DNA of 64,000 bases from Nonomuraea helvata (GCF_039535785.1 NZ_BAAAXV010000001.1:1550001-1614000); one strand, 5' to 3'; counted from the stretch's first letter, positions 35,363 through 46,920 are shown. The notes: generated by a model not told the origin, from the sequence alone. Numbers and translations are program-made.

Positions 35363-36727
35363 TCACTGAACGGTGAAACCTTGCTCCTTGGCGTACTTCA
35401 CCACGTCTTCCTGCAGCCGGTCGGCGGCCTGCGCACCGGTGACGGAGCCCTCGATGAGCGCGCTGACCTGCTTCGTCAAGGCGTCGAAGTAGTACTGGCC
35501 GAACGGGCTGTAGGTCATGCCCTTGTAGGCGTTCGCCGCGGGCACGTAGACCTCCTTGTTCGCCTGCTGGCCGTCGAAGAACGCCACCTTCAGGTTCACG
35601 AACTCGGGCGAGTTGAGCGCCTTGAGGTTCAGCGGGAAGATGATCTGGTTGGTCCAGCCGTCGGTGAGCGACTCCTTGTCGGCGTAAAGGCCGTACGCCA
35701 CCTTCGCCGCGAGTTCGGGGTTCTTCGCCTGGCTCGTCACGGAGAAGGCAGACCCGCCCCAGTTCACCTGCACCGGGTTGGCGGGATCCCACTGCGGGAG
35801 CGGCGCCACCGCGAACTTGCCGGTGTCCTTGCCCTTGCCGACACCGGCACCGGTGAGGTAGCCGGGCGCCCACGCCGCCGAGATGTACGTGGCGTATTTA
35901 CCGTTGATGACGCCGGAGATGTACTCGGGGGTGAACTGGTCCTCTGTCCCAACCAGCCCCTTCTTCGCCAGGCGCGCCCAGTAGTCGAGCACGTCCTTGG
36001 AGCCCTGGTCGTTCAGCTTGACGCCGACCTTTTCCGGCTGCGCCGGGTCGTAGGCGAACGGAGACGCGCCCTTCTGTATCTGCAGTGCCATCGTGAGGGC
36101 TGAGACGTTCGCGGCGAAGTCGCCGAAGTGCGGGCCGCCCGCGTCCTTCATCTTCTGCGCGGCCTGCTCGTACTCGTCCCAGGTCTTCGGCGGCTTGATG
36201 TCGTACTTCTCGAAGAGGTCCTTCCGGTAGATCATCGCCATCGGACCACCGTCGACCGGCACGCCATAGACCGCCTGACCGACGGATACGTCCTTCCACG
36301 CGCCCTCGCTGTAGTCGGCCTTGACGCGGTCATAACCGTACTGCTTGATGTCGACGAGCGACTTCTGGATCTGGAAGGTCGGGATCCGGTCCATCTCGAT
36401 CATGATGACGTCGGGCGCCCCGGTGCCCGCCGAGATGGCCGTCTGGAACTTGTCGTACTCGTCGCCGCCCTGGCCGACGTTGGTCCAGCAGACCTGCACC
36501 TCACCGTTCTGCTTGTTGAAGTTGTCGACGACGAGTTGCGTGTTGGGGTACCAGCCCCACATCGTCACGACCGGCAGGTTCTTCTTGGGGATCGTGTTCG
36601 TGCAGTTGCTGGCGACGGCGTTTCCGCTCGGGTTGCCCGCGCTGCCGGCCTGCTGGCCGGAGGAGCAGGCGGCGAGCGCGGAGGTGGTGGCGAGCAGGGC
36701 CGCCGCGATGATCCTGTTTTTCGTCAT
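35363..36727 (-). CDS. sugar-binding lipoprotein of ABC importer (LacI regulon)
   Basis: A 454-residue lipoprotein with lipobox LAAC (Cys about residue 21) and a family-1 solute-binding fold (TMWGWYPNTQLVVDNF, GTGAPDVIMIEMDRIP, YGVPVDGGPMAMIYRKDL). AAGGGA stands 9 bases before the ATG. The gene has a copy of the GTTAGCGCTAAC-type operator 96 bp upstream, so it is expected to be induced along with the GH59 and GH127-GH54 genes and to bind arabinose- or galactose-containing oligosaccharides. The ligand itself is inferred from that link. Confidence 0.9.
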   Translation of the reverse strand: MTKNRIIAAALLATTSALAACSSGQQAGSAGNPSGNAVASNCTNTIPKKNLPVVTMWGWYPNTQLVVDNFNKQNGEVQVCWTNVGQGGDEYDKFQTAISAGTGAPDVIMIEMDRIPTFQIQKSLVDIKQYGYDRVKADYSEGAWKDVSVGQAVYGVPVDGGPMAMIYRKDLFEKYDIKPPKTWDEYEQAAQKMKDAGGPHFGDFAANVSALTMALQIQKGASPFAYDPAQPEKVGVKLNDQGSKDVLDYWARLAKKGLVGTEDQFTPEYISGVINGKYATYISAAWAPGYLTGAGVGKGKDTGKFAVAPLPQWDPANPVQVNWGGSAFSVTSQAKNPELAAKVAYGLYADKESLTDGWTNQIIFPLNLKALNSPEFVNLKVAFFDGQQANKEVYVPAANAYKGMTYSPFGQYYFDALTKQVSALIEGSVTGAQAADRLQEDVVKYAKEQGFTVQ

Positions 36728-36823
36728 TGGCTTGTTTCCCTTGGGGATCGCTGTAGGAGAGCGATCGAACGGGACGGGGAACAGGTGACGCCACCCGTAC
36801 CCCGCCCCCGTGTCGATTCTCTT

Positions 36824-36835
36824 GTGAGCGCTAAC
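36824..36835. promoter_or_regulatory. LacI-type operator GTGAGCGCTAAC upstream of the ABC importer
   Basis: Eleven of 12 positions match GTTAGCGCTAAC at 7348. It lies 96 bp upstream of the binding-protein ATG and just past the stop of the esterase gene. Confidence 0.7.
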
Positions 36836-36875
36836 ATCACCCCGGGTGCGATATGTCGCCCGGGTCGGGCTTCCG

Positions 36876-39038
36876 TCAGCGCTTGAACAGGCGCGGTGCC
36901 AGGTCGATGAGGTTCTTCTGCCACACGTCCCAGCCGTGCGGCCCCGGGGTGACCCCGTCGAACTCGTAGCGGATACCGAGGTCGTTCAACGTGGTCAGGG
37001 ACGTCATGAACGACGGGTAGACGAAGTCGGTCTGGTCGCCGACGTACAGGCGCAACAGCTTGGTCCCGTTGTTGATCGCCTGCGCGTCGACGCCGGCGCC
37101 GCTGCCGAACCCGGCCGAGAACGCCGCGACGTACGCGAACTGACCCGGGCGCGCCTTGAGCAGCGTGAGCGTCTGCCCACCTCCCATCGAGAGGCCGGCG
37201 AGGGCCTGCCGCGACGGGTCGCTGGAGATGTGGTACCGGGCACGGGCCGCCGGAACGATGTTCTCCAGCAGTTCCTTGGTGAAGTCGGACACGTTGCCGT
37301 TGCCCATCACCACCACCATCGGCACCAGGTCCCCGTCGAGGAACCGGTGGTCGAGGATCTGCTTGGCGCGGCCCATCTCCACCCAGTCGGTGTAGCTCTG
37401 GCCGCTACCGTGCTGGAGGTAGAAGACGGGGTACGGCTCGGCGCGGTTCGGGTCGTATCCCGGCGGGGTCCAGACCAGCGCGGTCCGGTCCTGGTTCGCG
37501 ACGGTGCTCCGGTACGTCAGGCTCTCCACCTTTCCGCCCTGGCCGGCGGGCACGTCGGAGAGCAGCCGCGACCTCTCGCCGTTGACGAGGAAGGTGCTCC
37601 AGGTCGGCTCGGAGGTCACCTTCGTCGGGTTCGACACGTCCTTGACCGAGACGCCGTCCACCATCAGCCGGTAGTAGTAGAACCATGGGTCGAGCGGACC
37701 CACGGTCGCCCGCCACCGGTCGCCCTCGCGCGACAGCCGGACGCGCAGCCAGCTGCCGTTGGGAGCCAAGTTCGCCCACACCTTGACGCGTTGGGCGTCC
37801 TTGAAGTCGGTCGTCGTCTCGAAGGTGACGAAGCGGTCCTCGCTCACGAACGGCGTCGGCGTGGTGCCGGGGGCCGGCGGGTTGAACTCACCCTTCAGCC
37901 GCCCGTGACCGGCGCTCGGGCCGTGGTCCGACACCTTGCGGAACAGCCGCGGCACGAAGTCAATGAGGTTCTCCTGCCAGGCGTTCCAGTTCGCCCCGGC
38001 GTCGGGGTTGACCCCGTCGAACTCGTACGTGATCCGGGCGCGGTCCAGCGCCTTCGTCAGCCGGCTGGTCGCGTTGTACGCGGGATCCGTCACGTTCCCG
38101 GTGTACAGGCGCAGCAGCTTGATCGCGTGCGCGTCCGGCCGGCCGACGCCGTCCGTCAGCAGACCCGAGAACGAGCCGGCGTAGGCGAACTGAGCCGGGT
38201 GGGCCAGTGCGGCACGTAGCGCCTGCGTCCCACCCTCGGCCACCCCGGCGATCGCCTGGTGCGCCGCGCCGCGGAGCACGCGGTAGCGCTCCGTGACGGT
38301 CTTCTGGAGCTCCTTGTCTCCGGCCGCCGCGTCACCGTCGCTGATCACGACCACCATCGGCTTCATGGACCGCTGAGCCGACAGGTTGTCGAGGATCTGC
38401 TTGGCGCGACCGAGGTCGAGCCAGTCGGTGGCGCTCACACCGGTGGCGGACTGCAGGAACAACACCGGGTAGGCGTTGAGGCCCTTGCCCGAGTACGCCG
38501 GCGGCAACCACACCAGCGCCGACCGCTCCTGGCCCTTGGTCCGGTAGGTGAGGGTCTCGACCTTGCCGCCCTGCCCCTGAGGCACGTCCGCGAGCAGGCG
38601 CACCGAGTCGCCCGCCACGAAGAAGGTGCTCAGGAGCGGCTTGGACGCGACGCTCGTACCGTTCGTCGGGTCCTTGAGACCCTTGGTGTCGTCGCCCGTG
38701 ACCTGGTAGGTGTACAGCCCCGGCTTGAGCGGGCCGAGGACCCCGGAAAAGGCGGTGCCCCGGCGGGTCAGGCCGAACTCCGCCCAGGTGAAGGAGGGCC
38801 CGAAGTTCCCCTCGATGACGACCCCGGACACCTGGCCCACGGCTGCCTCGACGGAGGCCACCGGAACGGTGAACGACGCGTAGCCGTCCTCGGAGACGCT
38901 GAGCCATGGTGTGTCCGCCGCCGCCGGCCGTGGCGCGAGCAGCACTGCCGCGATCAGCATGGCTCCGGCGGCGATCGCCACCGTGAATCGGCGTACGCCA
39001 ATAGGCCGCGAGCTGCCGTGATAGGCTAATGAACGCAT
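36876..39038 (-). CDS. secreted tandem-domain esterase (Fes/feruloyl-esterase-like); first domain appears inactive
   Basis: A 720-residue exported protein made of two copies of the same unit, each an Ig-like N-domain followed by an esterase-D type alpha/beta hydrolase. A signal peptide covers about residues 1-41. The second copy has an intact nucleophile elbow (LAGLSMGGGQT), oxyanion-type YLQHGSGQSYTDW and base His (PGPHGWDVW). In the first copy these read IAGVAEGGTQA, FLQSATGVSATDW and DAGANWNAW, so Ser and His are gone. The ATG at 39038 has AAGGGAG 7 bases upstream. It lies between the sugar importer and lacI, suggesting removal of acyl groups from plant polymer. Confidence 0.85.
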   Translation of the reverse strand: MRSLAYHGSSRPIGVRRFTVAIAAGAMLIAAVLLAPRPAAADTPWLSVSEDGYASFTVPVASVEAAVGQVSGVVIEGNFGPSFTWAEFGLTRRGTAFSGVLGPLKPGLYTYQVTGDDTKGLKDPTNGTSVASKPLLSTFFVAGDSVRLLADVPQGQGGKVETLTYRTKGQERSALVWLPPAYSGKGLNAYPVLFLQSATGVSATDWLDLGRAKQILDNLSAQRSMKPMVVVISDGDAAAGDKELQKTVTERYRVLRGAAHQAIAGVAEGGTQALRAALAHPAQFAYAGSFSGLLTDGVGRPDAHAIKLLRLYTGNVTDPAYNATSRLTKALDRARITYEFDGVNPDAGANWNAWQENLIDFVPRLFRKVSDHGPSAGHGRLKGEFNPPAPGTTPTPFVSEDRFVTFETTTDFKDAQRVKVWANLAPNGSWLRVRLSREGDRWRATVGPLDPWFYYYRLMVDGVSVKDVSNPTKVTSEPTWSTFLVNGERSRLLSDVPAGQGGKVESLTYRSTVANQDRTALVWTPPGYDPNRAEPYPVFYLQHGSGQSYTDWVEMGRAKQILDHRFLDGDLVPMVVVMGNGNVSDFTKELLENIVPAARARYHISSDPSRQALAGLSMGGGQTLTLLKARPGQFAYVAAFSAGFGSGAGVDAQAINNGTKLLRLYVGDQTDFVYPSFMTSLTTLNDLGIRYEFDGVTPGPHGWDVWQKNLIDLAPRLFKR

Positions 39039-39152
39039 GTTTAAACTCCCTTGATGGTTGGCTGCGGATGGCACCCGCCTGGCCGACCTGACTTATTGGT
39101 GAATGTGCTGTGGGTTTCTGTGTGCACGTACCTCCATGGGTAACGGGGTTTG

Positions 39153-39186
39153 CATCTGAACGCTCGGTGGCTCGAGCGTTCAGATG
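39153..39186 (-). terminator. 13-bp perfect hairpin after lacI
   Basis: CATCTGAACGCTC and its exact complement flank an 8-base loop. It starts 36 bp past the lacI stop and ends about 115 bp before the esterase start. Most likely the lacI terminator, though it could also act as a protein-binding palindrome in the esterase promoter. Confidence 0.65.
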
Positions 39187-39221
39187 TGTCCGGGCGCCAC
39201 ACTATGTGTAGCGCCCCGCTT

Positions 39222-40235
39222 TCAGGGCGTTCTGGGTGCCGCGGTGGAGCCGCGTACCACCAAGCGGATGGGAAGCACTATCTGGTGTGGGCCCTCCCAG
39301 TTACCGTTCACCAGCGACCTCAGCATGCGGGCGGCCTCGAACCCGAGCCGGTACATCGACTGGTCCACCGTGGTCAGCCCCGGATCGCACAGAGCCGACT
39401 CCGGTATGTTGTCGAACCCTGCAAGCGACAGGTCGCCGGGAACGCTGAGCCCCAGTTCCTTCGCGACCTCCAGGGCCTTCAGGGCCATCCCGTCGCTCGC
39501 CGCGAAGATCGCCGTCGGACGGTCCTCCCTGTCCATCAGCGCCCGTGCGAGCGGGACCGCGGACTCGGGGTTGAAGTCGCCCCTGGCGATCAACGTGGGG
39601 TCTACCGGCACCCCGGCTGAGGCCAGTGCTCTGCGGTATCCCTCTTCGCGCAACCATGCCGCCTCCAGATTGGACCTGCCCGCGATGAATGCGATCCGCC
39701 GATGCCCCAGGGCGAGCAGATGCTCGACAACCGTGGTGCCCCCCGCGAGGTTGTCCGCCGTCACCGACGGCACCGTCGAGTCCCGCACCGGATCGATGGC
39801 CACGATCGGGGTGTTGCTCCGCATGTCGCCTGAGGGCGTGATCACGATGCAGCCGTCGGTGAGCGTGCCCGACAGGCGGGCGAGATGCCGCCGCTCCCAG
39901 CCCTCGGAGTACGTTCCGTAGAGGTCGCTGTTGGCGTAGATGATCAGGTCGAAGCCCGACTGGGTCAGCGCCTCCGCCACGCCCTTGAGCACTTCGGCCG
40001 TGTAGGACTGGAAGCTGTGGCTCACCAGGCCGAGGACGTTGGTGCGGCTGCGCCGCAGGCTGGTGGCCACCAGGCTCGACTCGTAGCCGAGGTGCTCAAT
40101 GGCCGAGCGGACCTGTGCGATTGTGCTCGCGCTGACGCCGTAACGGCCGTTGACCACCCGCGACACGGTCGCGGTCGAGACGCCTGCTAATCGCGCGACA
40201 TCGCTCATCGTTACGGGCGTGCCGCCCTCAGCCAT
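39222..40235 (-). CDS. LacI-family transcriptional regulator
   Basis: A 337-residue regulator: LacI headpiece (MSDVARLAGVSTATVSRVVN, hinge SLRRSRTNVLGL) and a periplasmic-binding-protein-like sensor (FDLIIYANSD, ADNLAGGTTVVEHLLALGHR, FDNIPESALCDPGLTTV). It probably represses sugar-polymer genes until a released sugar binds. Two imperfect copies of the window's palindrome lie 23-61 bp upstream of its start, so it should repress itself; better copies lie before GH59, GH127 and the ABC importer. The ATG is supported by the family start (AEGGTPVTMSDVA). Confidence 0.9.
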   Translation of the reverse strand: MAEGGTPVTMSDVARLAGVSTATVSRVVNGRYGVSASTIAQVRSAIEHLGYESSLVATSLRRSRTNVLGLVSHSFQSYTAEVLKGVAEALTQSGFDLIIYANSDLYGTYSEGWERRHLARLSGTLTDGCIVITPSGDMRSNTPIVAIDPVRDSTVPSVTADNLAGGTTVVEHLLALGHRRIAFIAGRSNLEAAWLREEGYRRALASAGVPVDPTLIARGDFNPESAVPLARALMDREDRPTAIFAASDGMALKALEVAKELGLSVPGDLSLAGFDNIPESALCDPGLTTVDQSMYRLGFEAARMLRSLVNGNWEGPHQIVLPIRLVVRGSTAAPRTP

Positions 40236-40257
40236 GCAGCCCTCACTAGTTGCAATC

Positions 40258-40296
40258 GTTATCGGTTACGTTTGCAGCGTCACCGTAAGCGATAAC
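40258..40296. promoter_or_regulatory. two variant LacI operators in the lacI promoter
   Basis: GTTATCGGTTAC at 40258-40269 and GTAAGCGATAAC at 40285-40296 match 9 and 10 of 12 positions of GTTAGCGCTAAC. The two are spaced 27 bp start to start, and the second is close to the inverted form of the first. Likely autoregulatory sites. Confidence 0.55.
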
Positions 40297-41171
40297 TTTT
40301 GCTGATACAAGGCCTTTTCGGCCGACCGAACATCACGAATTAGACCAGCTGGAACGCTGGGCGTATCAACGACGAGGCGGGCCCCGTCGAGTCGCAGACG
40401 CTGAGGGTCGTCGCCGGCCGCAGGTGCCGCGAGGCGGGCTGGACACCGTCCGCCATGCCGAGCACGGTCTCGACGGCCTGTCCGGTGCCAAATCTCGCTC
40501 ATAGCGCTGGCCCGGCTTTCTGGACGCTGCCCGGCACCGCGAACATGCCGGCTGCCATCTGCACCATCAGTGCCGCCGTCAGCGAGAGCACCAACCACGT
40601 GCCGATGGCGGTCAGCGCGGCCGTGGCGGCACGCCGCAGGCGTCGATCTGGTGCTGGTCGGGCAGTTCGTGGATCAGCGCCACCGCCTGTCACACGAGGC
40701 CGCGCTGCGCATGCCAAACCGGCTGAGGTGAGCCGATCAGTTCGGTGGAGATCCACCAAGCCACCAGGCACCCGACGATGACTGTCACCGTCGGCATCAG
40801 CAACTGCTTCTCACGCCGCACCCAGCGACGTAGCCCACGCCGCCGCCATTGGCCTGAGCCGGGGACTCGGTCACCCCACCTGTCCAGCCATCGCCTCGCG
40901 GCGGACAATGCCATCACCGCACCCCCAGACGTGGTGCCCCGCCTGGCGGCTTCCGGTCGTCTTTCACCTCTTACCGTGAAGTTGCCCGCGTTGGGTAGCG
41001 GGCGCTCCGTTCTCGAGCAGCATTTTGCCCTGAGCAGGCCCTTCGACGACACAGCGGCGGATCGAGCGCCGACGTCGCTGTCTCATGACCAGACGTACGG
41101 GTCCAGCGCACGCTCGCTGTCGTTGACCTTGCCCTCACCCTGAGGAATTACCCGCCGGCCCCAAGCCCAGA
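40297..41171. other. 875-bp region of small membrane-protein relics
   Basis: Two minus-strand frames here each encode one hydrophobic helix: 40690-40914 (MALSAARRWLDRW, then MPTVTVIVGCLVAWWIS) and about 40499-40750 (AALTAIGTWLVLSLTAALM). Neither has a good ribosome site or a family I know, and they look like shifted parts of one decayed membrane-protein gene. A small hairpin (GCCCGC/GCGGGC) stands at about 40985-41006. Confidence 0.35.
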
Positions 41172-41489
41172 TCAGCGGCGATAACCGGCCATGGCCTCCA
41201 GCCGTGCGATCCGGCCGGCGATCGGTGGATGGGTGGAGCGGATTGCGCCCAGTGGCGAACGCGTTCGGCTGCAGAACCGGCGAAACGTACAGCCGGGGGC
41301 ATGAGCTGGTACGCCTCCTCCGACAGTTCGTGGATCATCTGGTGCAGCGCGGGCCAGTCCCCTGCGGGGTGGGCCAGGCCTGCCTGTGCCCGAGCAGCCG
41401 CCATCCGATCGCGTGGCGAGCAGAGGCACCAGCAACGCGCCGAATCTCGTCATAGCAGTAGGTCGAAGACACGGATTGTGCGTGTCCAC
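41172..41489 (-). pseudogene. M48 (HtpX-like) metallopeptidase C-terminal relic
   Basis: The end of the frame reads RSTHPPIAGRIARLEAMAG, the hallmark C-terminus of M48 peptidases, preceded in a second frame by ALHQMIHELSEEAYQLMPP. The zinc-binding HExxH part and the membrane helices are missing. It lies just past the last gene of the chaperone operon, where a membrane protease such as HtpX would fit as a former member; its start overlaps the end of the DUF1931 gene by 40 bp. Confidence 0.5.
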
Positions 41490-41899
41490 TCCTTGCTCGC
41501 CGGGTTCTTGCGGTCAGGCTCTATGGTTCTGATCGCCCTGGCGAGCGCCACGGAGAGCCCACCCGCCACAGCCGGTAGCCGGGCCTCGGCTTCTTCGCTG
41601 AGCGACAGATCCAGCGGAGGCAGTGCCGCGAGGTCCGCCAGGATCGATGCCAGATCCAGTTCCTCGTCCAGGTCCCGGAAGTCGTGCATGCTCTCCTGCA
41701 GTCCTTTGGTGATGGGCAGATCCCAGGGCTGGATGATGTCGCGCCGGTTCGACTTCGCGGCGGCCTCGGCGACGACGAGCATGTCGTACAGCTTCCGGTT
41801 GATGAAGTCGCTGTATCGCTTGAGATCGGATTTGTCCACGTCTAGTCCCGCGGCGGCGCGGAAGAAGTGCTCGAACCTGGAAACCGCGATCACTGGCAT
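41450..41899 (-). CDS. DUF1931 double histone-fold protein
   Basis: A 149-residue protein of PF09123, whose solved Aquifex member has two histone folds in one chain. Recognisable wording is MPVIAVSRFEHFFRAAAGLD, KRYSDFINRKLYDMLVVAE, DIIQPWDLPITKGLQESM and RLPAVAGGLSVALARAI. Its biochemical role is not established; histone folds suggest DNA binding or dimerisation. The ATG at 41899 starts 5 bp after the flavoprotein stop, making it the last gene of the 11-gene chaperone operon, which suggests protection of DNA or proteins under stress. Function is inferred from position. Confidence 0.85.
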   Translation of the reverse strand: MPVIAVSRFEHFFRAAAGLDVDKSDLKRYSDFINRKLYDMLVVAEAAAKSNRRDIIQPWDLPITKGLQESMHDFRDLDEELDLASILADLAALPPLDLSLSEEAEARLPAVAGGLSVALARAIRTIEPDRKNPASKEWTRTIRVFDLLL

Positions 41900-41904
41900 C
41901 CGGA

Positions 41905-43572
41905 TCACCGTCCTTCCTGTCGATTCCCTGTCTTGGTGAACCTTTCGTGCACCAGGCGTACCGCCATGGCGCCCTCCCCGACGGCGGACGCGACCCGTTT
42001 GGTCGATCCGCTGCGGACGTCGCCCACGGCGAAGACGCCCTGCCGCCCGGTCTCCAGGGGCAGGGCCTCCCAGTGCGACGACGAGCCCTCGCCTGTGATG
42101 ACGAAGCCCCGGTCGTCCAGCGGGACGGCGCCCTCCAGCCATCCAGTGTGCGGATCCGCGCCGATGAAGACGAACATCGCGTTGGTCTCGATCTCGATGA
42201 ACTGCCCGGTCTGGTTGTTCTGGGCGCGCACGGCCCGCAGAGAGCTGTCGCCGAGGAGCTCGCGTACTTCGGTGTGGAACATGATTTCAATGCCGGGAGT
42301 CCTGGTGATCGCATCGGCGAGGTAGCGGGACATACTTCCGCCGAGGTCGCCGCCGCGGACGAGCAGGCGCACCGACGAGGCGTTCCTGGACAGGTACAGT
42401 GCCGCCTGGCCCGCGGAGTTGCCGCCGCCGACGATGACCACCGGCGCCTGGCGGCACATGCGCAGCTCGAACGGCGTCGCCGCGTAGTAGACGCCGCACC
42501 CTTCGTACTTCTCCAGATCGGGGACGTCGAGTTTGCGGTAACGGGCGCCGGTGGCGATCAGTACGGCGTGGCCCCGTACGACAGGCCCTCCAGCGACGTG
42601 GACGGTGTAGTGGCCGTCGTCCGCCTCCAGCCCGCTCGCCTCGGCCGGGACGGTCAGCCGGGCGCCGAACTTGGCCGCCTGGATGACGGCCCGCTCGGCG
42701 AGTTCGGCGCCCGAGATGCCCGACGGGAAGCCGAGGTAGTTGTCGATGCGGGAGGAGGTGCTCGCCTGGCCGCCCGCGGCGACCGCGTCGAGCACGACCG
42801 TGGTCAGGCCCTCCGAGGCCCCGTACACGCTCGCGGCCAGGCCGGCGGGGCCCGCGCCCACGACGATCAGGTCGCACACGCCGTCGGCCGGCCGGGGCAC
42901 CGGCAGGCCGACGGTCTTCGCCAGCGTGGCGACGGACGGGTTGCGCAGCACCTGGTCTCCGCGCCAGATCACGACCGGGGTCTCCTGCGGGGAGATGCCG
43001 AGGTGGCGGAGGAGCGCATCCGTCTCCTCATCCTCCTCCAGGTCGATCCATCGGTGCGGGAGCCTGTTGCGGGCGGCGAACTCGCGCAACCGGCGGGCGT
43101 CGGGAGAATAGCGGGAGCCGATGATGCGGAACCCGGCGTCCATCCCGATCAGCATGGTGCGGCGGGTCAGGTAGGCCCGCAGGACGAGGTCTCCGAACGC
43201 CGGGTCACCGGCCACCATCGTGCGCACCTGGTCGGCCGGAACAGCCAGGATCTCGCCGGGCTCCCGCACGACGGCGGTCAGGAACCCGGCCTGGCCGGTG
43301 AGGAGGCCGAGCTCGCCGAGAAAGCGTCCGGGGCCGTGGACGGCGATCGTCCGCTCCTCCTCGCCGCCGTACCCCTCGACCGTGGCCACCTTGCCCCGCA
43401 GGATCACGATGAACTCCCGGATCGGCTCACCCTCCCGGTAGAGCACGTCGCCGGGCGACACGGTTCTGCGCTCGCCGCATTTCGACAGCTCGGCGACGCG
43501 CCGCTCGTCCAGACGGGGATAGGCCCCATGCAGGTCCGGTGTCTCGGGCAGGGAGGCCGCCGACTCCATCAT
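41905..43572 (-). CDS. cNMP-binding-domain / thioredoxin-reductase-like flavoprotein
   Basis: A 555-residue fusion. About residues 25-140 form a cyclic-nucleotide-binding (CRP/CAP effector) domain (GDVLYREGEPIREFIVI, GPGRFLGELGLL). About 155-230 resemble a thioredoxin/glutaredoxin fold without a CxxC. About 245-545 are a TrxR-like FAD/NAD module (VVGAGPAGLAASVYGASEG, IVGGGNSAGQAALYLSR, GVFAVGDVR). The CxxC disulphide of true thioredoxin reductase is absent: the region reads YEGCGVYYAATPFE with one Cys. The gene overlaps the thioredoxin gene by ATGA, so the two proteins should work together, but electron transfer would need another route. Confidence 0.88.
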   Translation of the reverse strand: MMESAASLPETPDLHGAYPRLDERRVAELSKCGERRTVSPGDVLYREGEPIREFIVILRGKVATVEGYGGEEERTIAVHGPGRFLGELGLLTGQAGFLTAVVREPGEILAVPADQVRTMVAGDPAFGDLVLRAYLTRRTMLIGMDAGFRIIGSRYSPDARRLREFAARNRLPHRWIDLEEDEETDALLRHLGISPQETPVVIWRGDQVLRNPSVATLAKTVGLPVPRPADGVCDLIVVGAGPAGLAASVYGASEGLTTVVLDAVAAGGQASTSSRIDNYLGFPSGISGAELAERAVIQAAKFGARLTVPAEASGLEADDGHYTVHVAGGPVVRGHAVLIATGARYRKLDVPDLEKYEGCGVYYAATPFELRMCRQAPVVIVGGGNSAGQAALYLSRNASSVRLLVRGGDLGGSMSRYLADAITRTPGIEIMFHTEVRELLGDSSLRAVRAQNNQTGQFIEIETNAMFVFIGADPHTGWLEGAVPLDDRGFVITGEGSSSHWEALPLETGRQGVFAVGDVRSGSTKRVASAVGEGAMAVRLVHERFTKTGNRQEGR

Positions 43573-44000
43573 GACGGTGTCCTCAACGTCCCCTCGACCC
43601 ATTCGCGGAGCTGGGCCGGCGGGGCCCCGCCCGCGCGTTGTGCCACGACGCGGCCTTCGTTGAGCATCATGAGCGTCGGCACGGCCGTGATCGTGAACCG
43701 CTGCGAAAGGGCCGGGGCCCGGTCCACATCGACCTTGACGAGCTTCACCCGTCCGGCCATCTCGTGGGCGAGTTGTTCGAGCGCGGGCGTGACCGCCCGG
43801 CACGGCGCGCACCACTGCGCCCAGAAGTCGACGAGTACGGGGAGGTGCACCCGTTCCGCGACTTCCGCGAAGGTGTCGTCGCCGGCGTCGGCGATCCACG
43901 GCAGCGGCTGATGACAGTTCCCGCAGCGGGGCCGGCCCTCGGCCGCGGCCGGAACCCTGTTCTGCCTCCCGCAGTTCACGCAGGTCACGACGGTGTGCAT
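43569..44000 (-). CDS. trxC: thioredoxin 2 (TrxC-type) with N-terminal zinc site
   Basis: A 143-residue protein-disulphide reductase. The N-terminal zinc ribbon has Cys7, Cys10, Cys26 and Cys29 (CVNC, CGNC); the thioredoxin domain has active site WCAPC (Cys64, Cys67) and cis-Pro loop AVPTLMM. In E. coli TrxC the zinc site makes the protein oxidative-stress responsive and chaperone-like. It follows clpB by 1 bp and overlaps the flavoprotein gene, placing redox repair directly in the chaperone operon. Confidence 0.92.
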   Translation of the reverse strand: MHTVVTCVNCGRQNRVPAAAEGRPRCGNCHQPLPWIADAGDDTFAEVAERVHLPVLVDFWAQWCAPCRAVTPALEQLAHEMAGRVKLVKVDVDRAPALSQRFTITAVPTLMMLNEGRVVAQRAGGAPPAQLREWVEGTLRTPS

Positions 44001-44001
44001 G

Positions 44002-46620
<2,619 letters not shown>

Positions 46621-46629
46621 TCCAGCCCC

Positions 46630-46920
46630 CTAGCGTCGTGAGAGGCCGCGCAGGGCGGCCTCCAGCTCCTCGATCCGGTCGAGGAGGTCGATCACCACGC
46701 CGATCGCGGCGTAGTTGATGGACAGTCCCTCGTGCAGCCGCTGGATCCGGGCCGCGGTTGCCACCTGGGAGGGGGCGAAGCACAACTCCCCCCTGGCGTT
46801 CCTGGTCGGCTCCAGCAGACCGAGCGTCACCAGCCGGCGCACGGCCTGCGGGTGCAGGCCCGTGGCCCGCGCGTAGGAGTCCAGGTCGAGTCTGATCGGG
46901 CGGACGATCGCGTACGTCAT
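46630..46920 (-). CDS. cbpM: chaperone modulator CbpM (MerR-like)
   Basis: A 96-residue protein with a MerR-like helix-turn-helix ([35 protein letters not shown]) and a short C-terminal helix ([18 protein letters not shown]). CbpM in E. coli binds the J domain of CbpA and inhibits it; here the gene overlaps the CbpA-like gene by ATGA. It takes the place that HspR holds in the usual actinobacterial dnaK operon, so it could also act as a regulator. Confidence 0.85.
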   Translation of the reverse strand: MTYAIVRPIRLDLDSYARATGLHPQAVRRLVTLGLLEPTRNARGELCFAPSQVATAARIQRLHEGLSINYAAIGVVIDLLDRIEELEAALRGLSRR

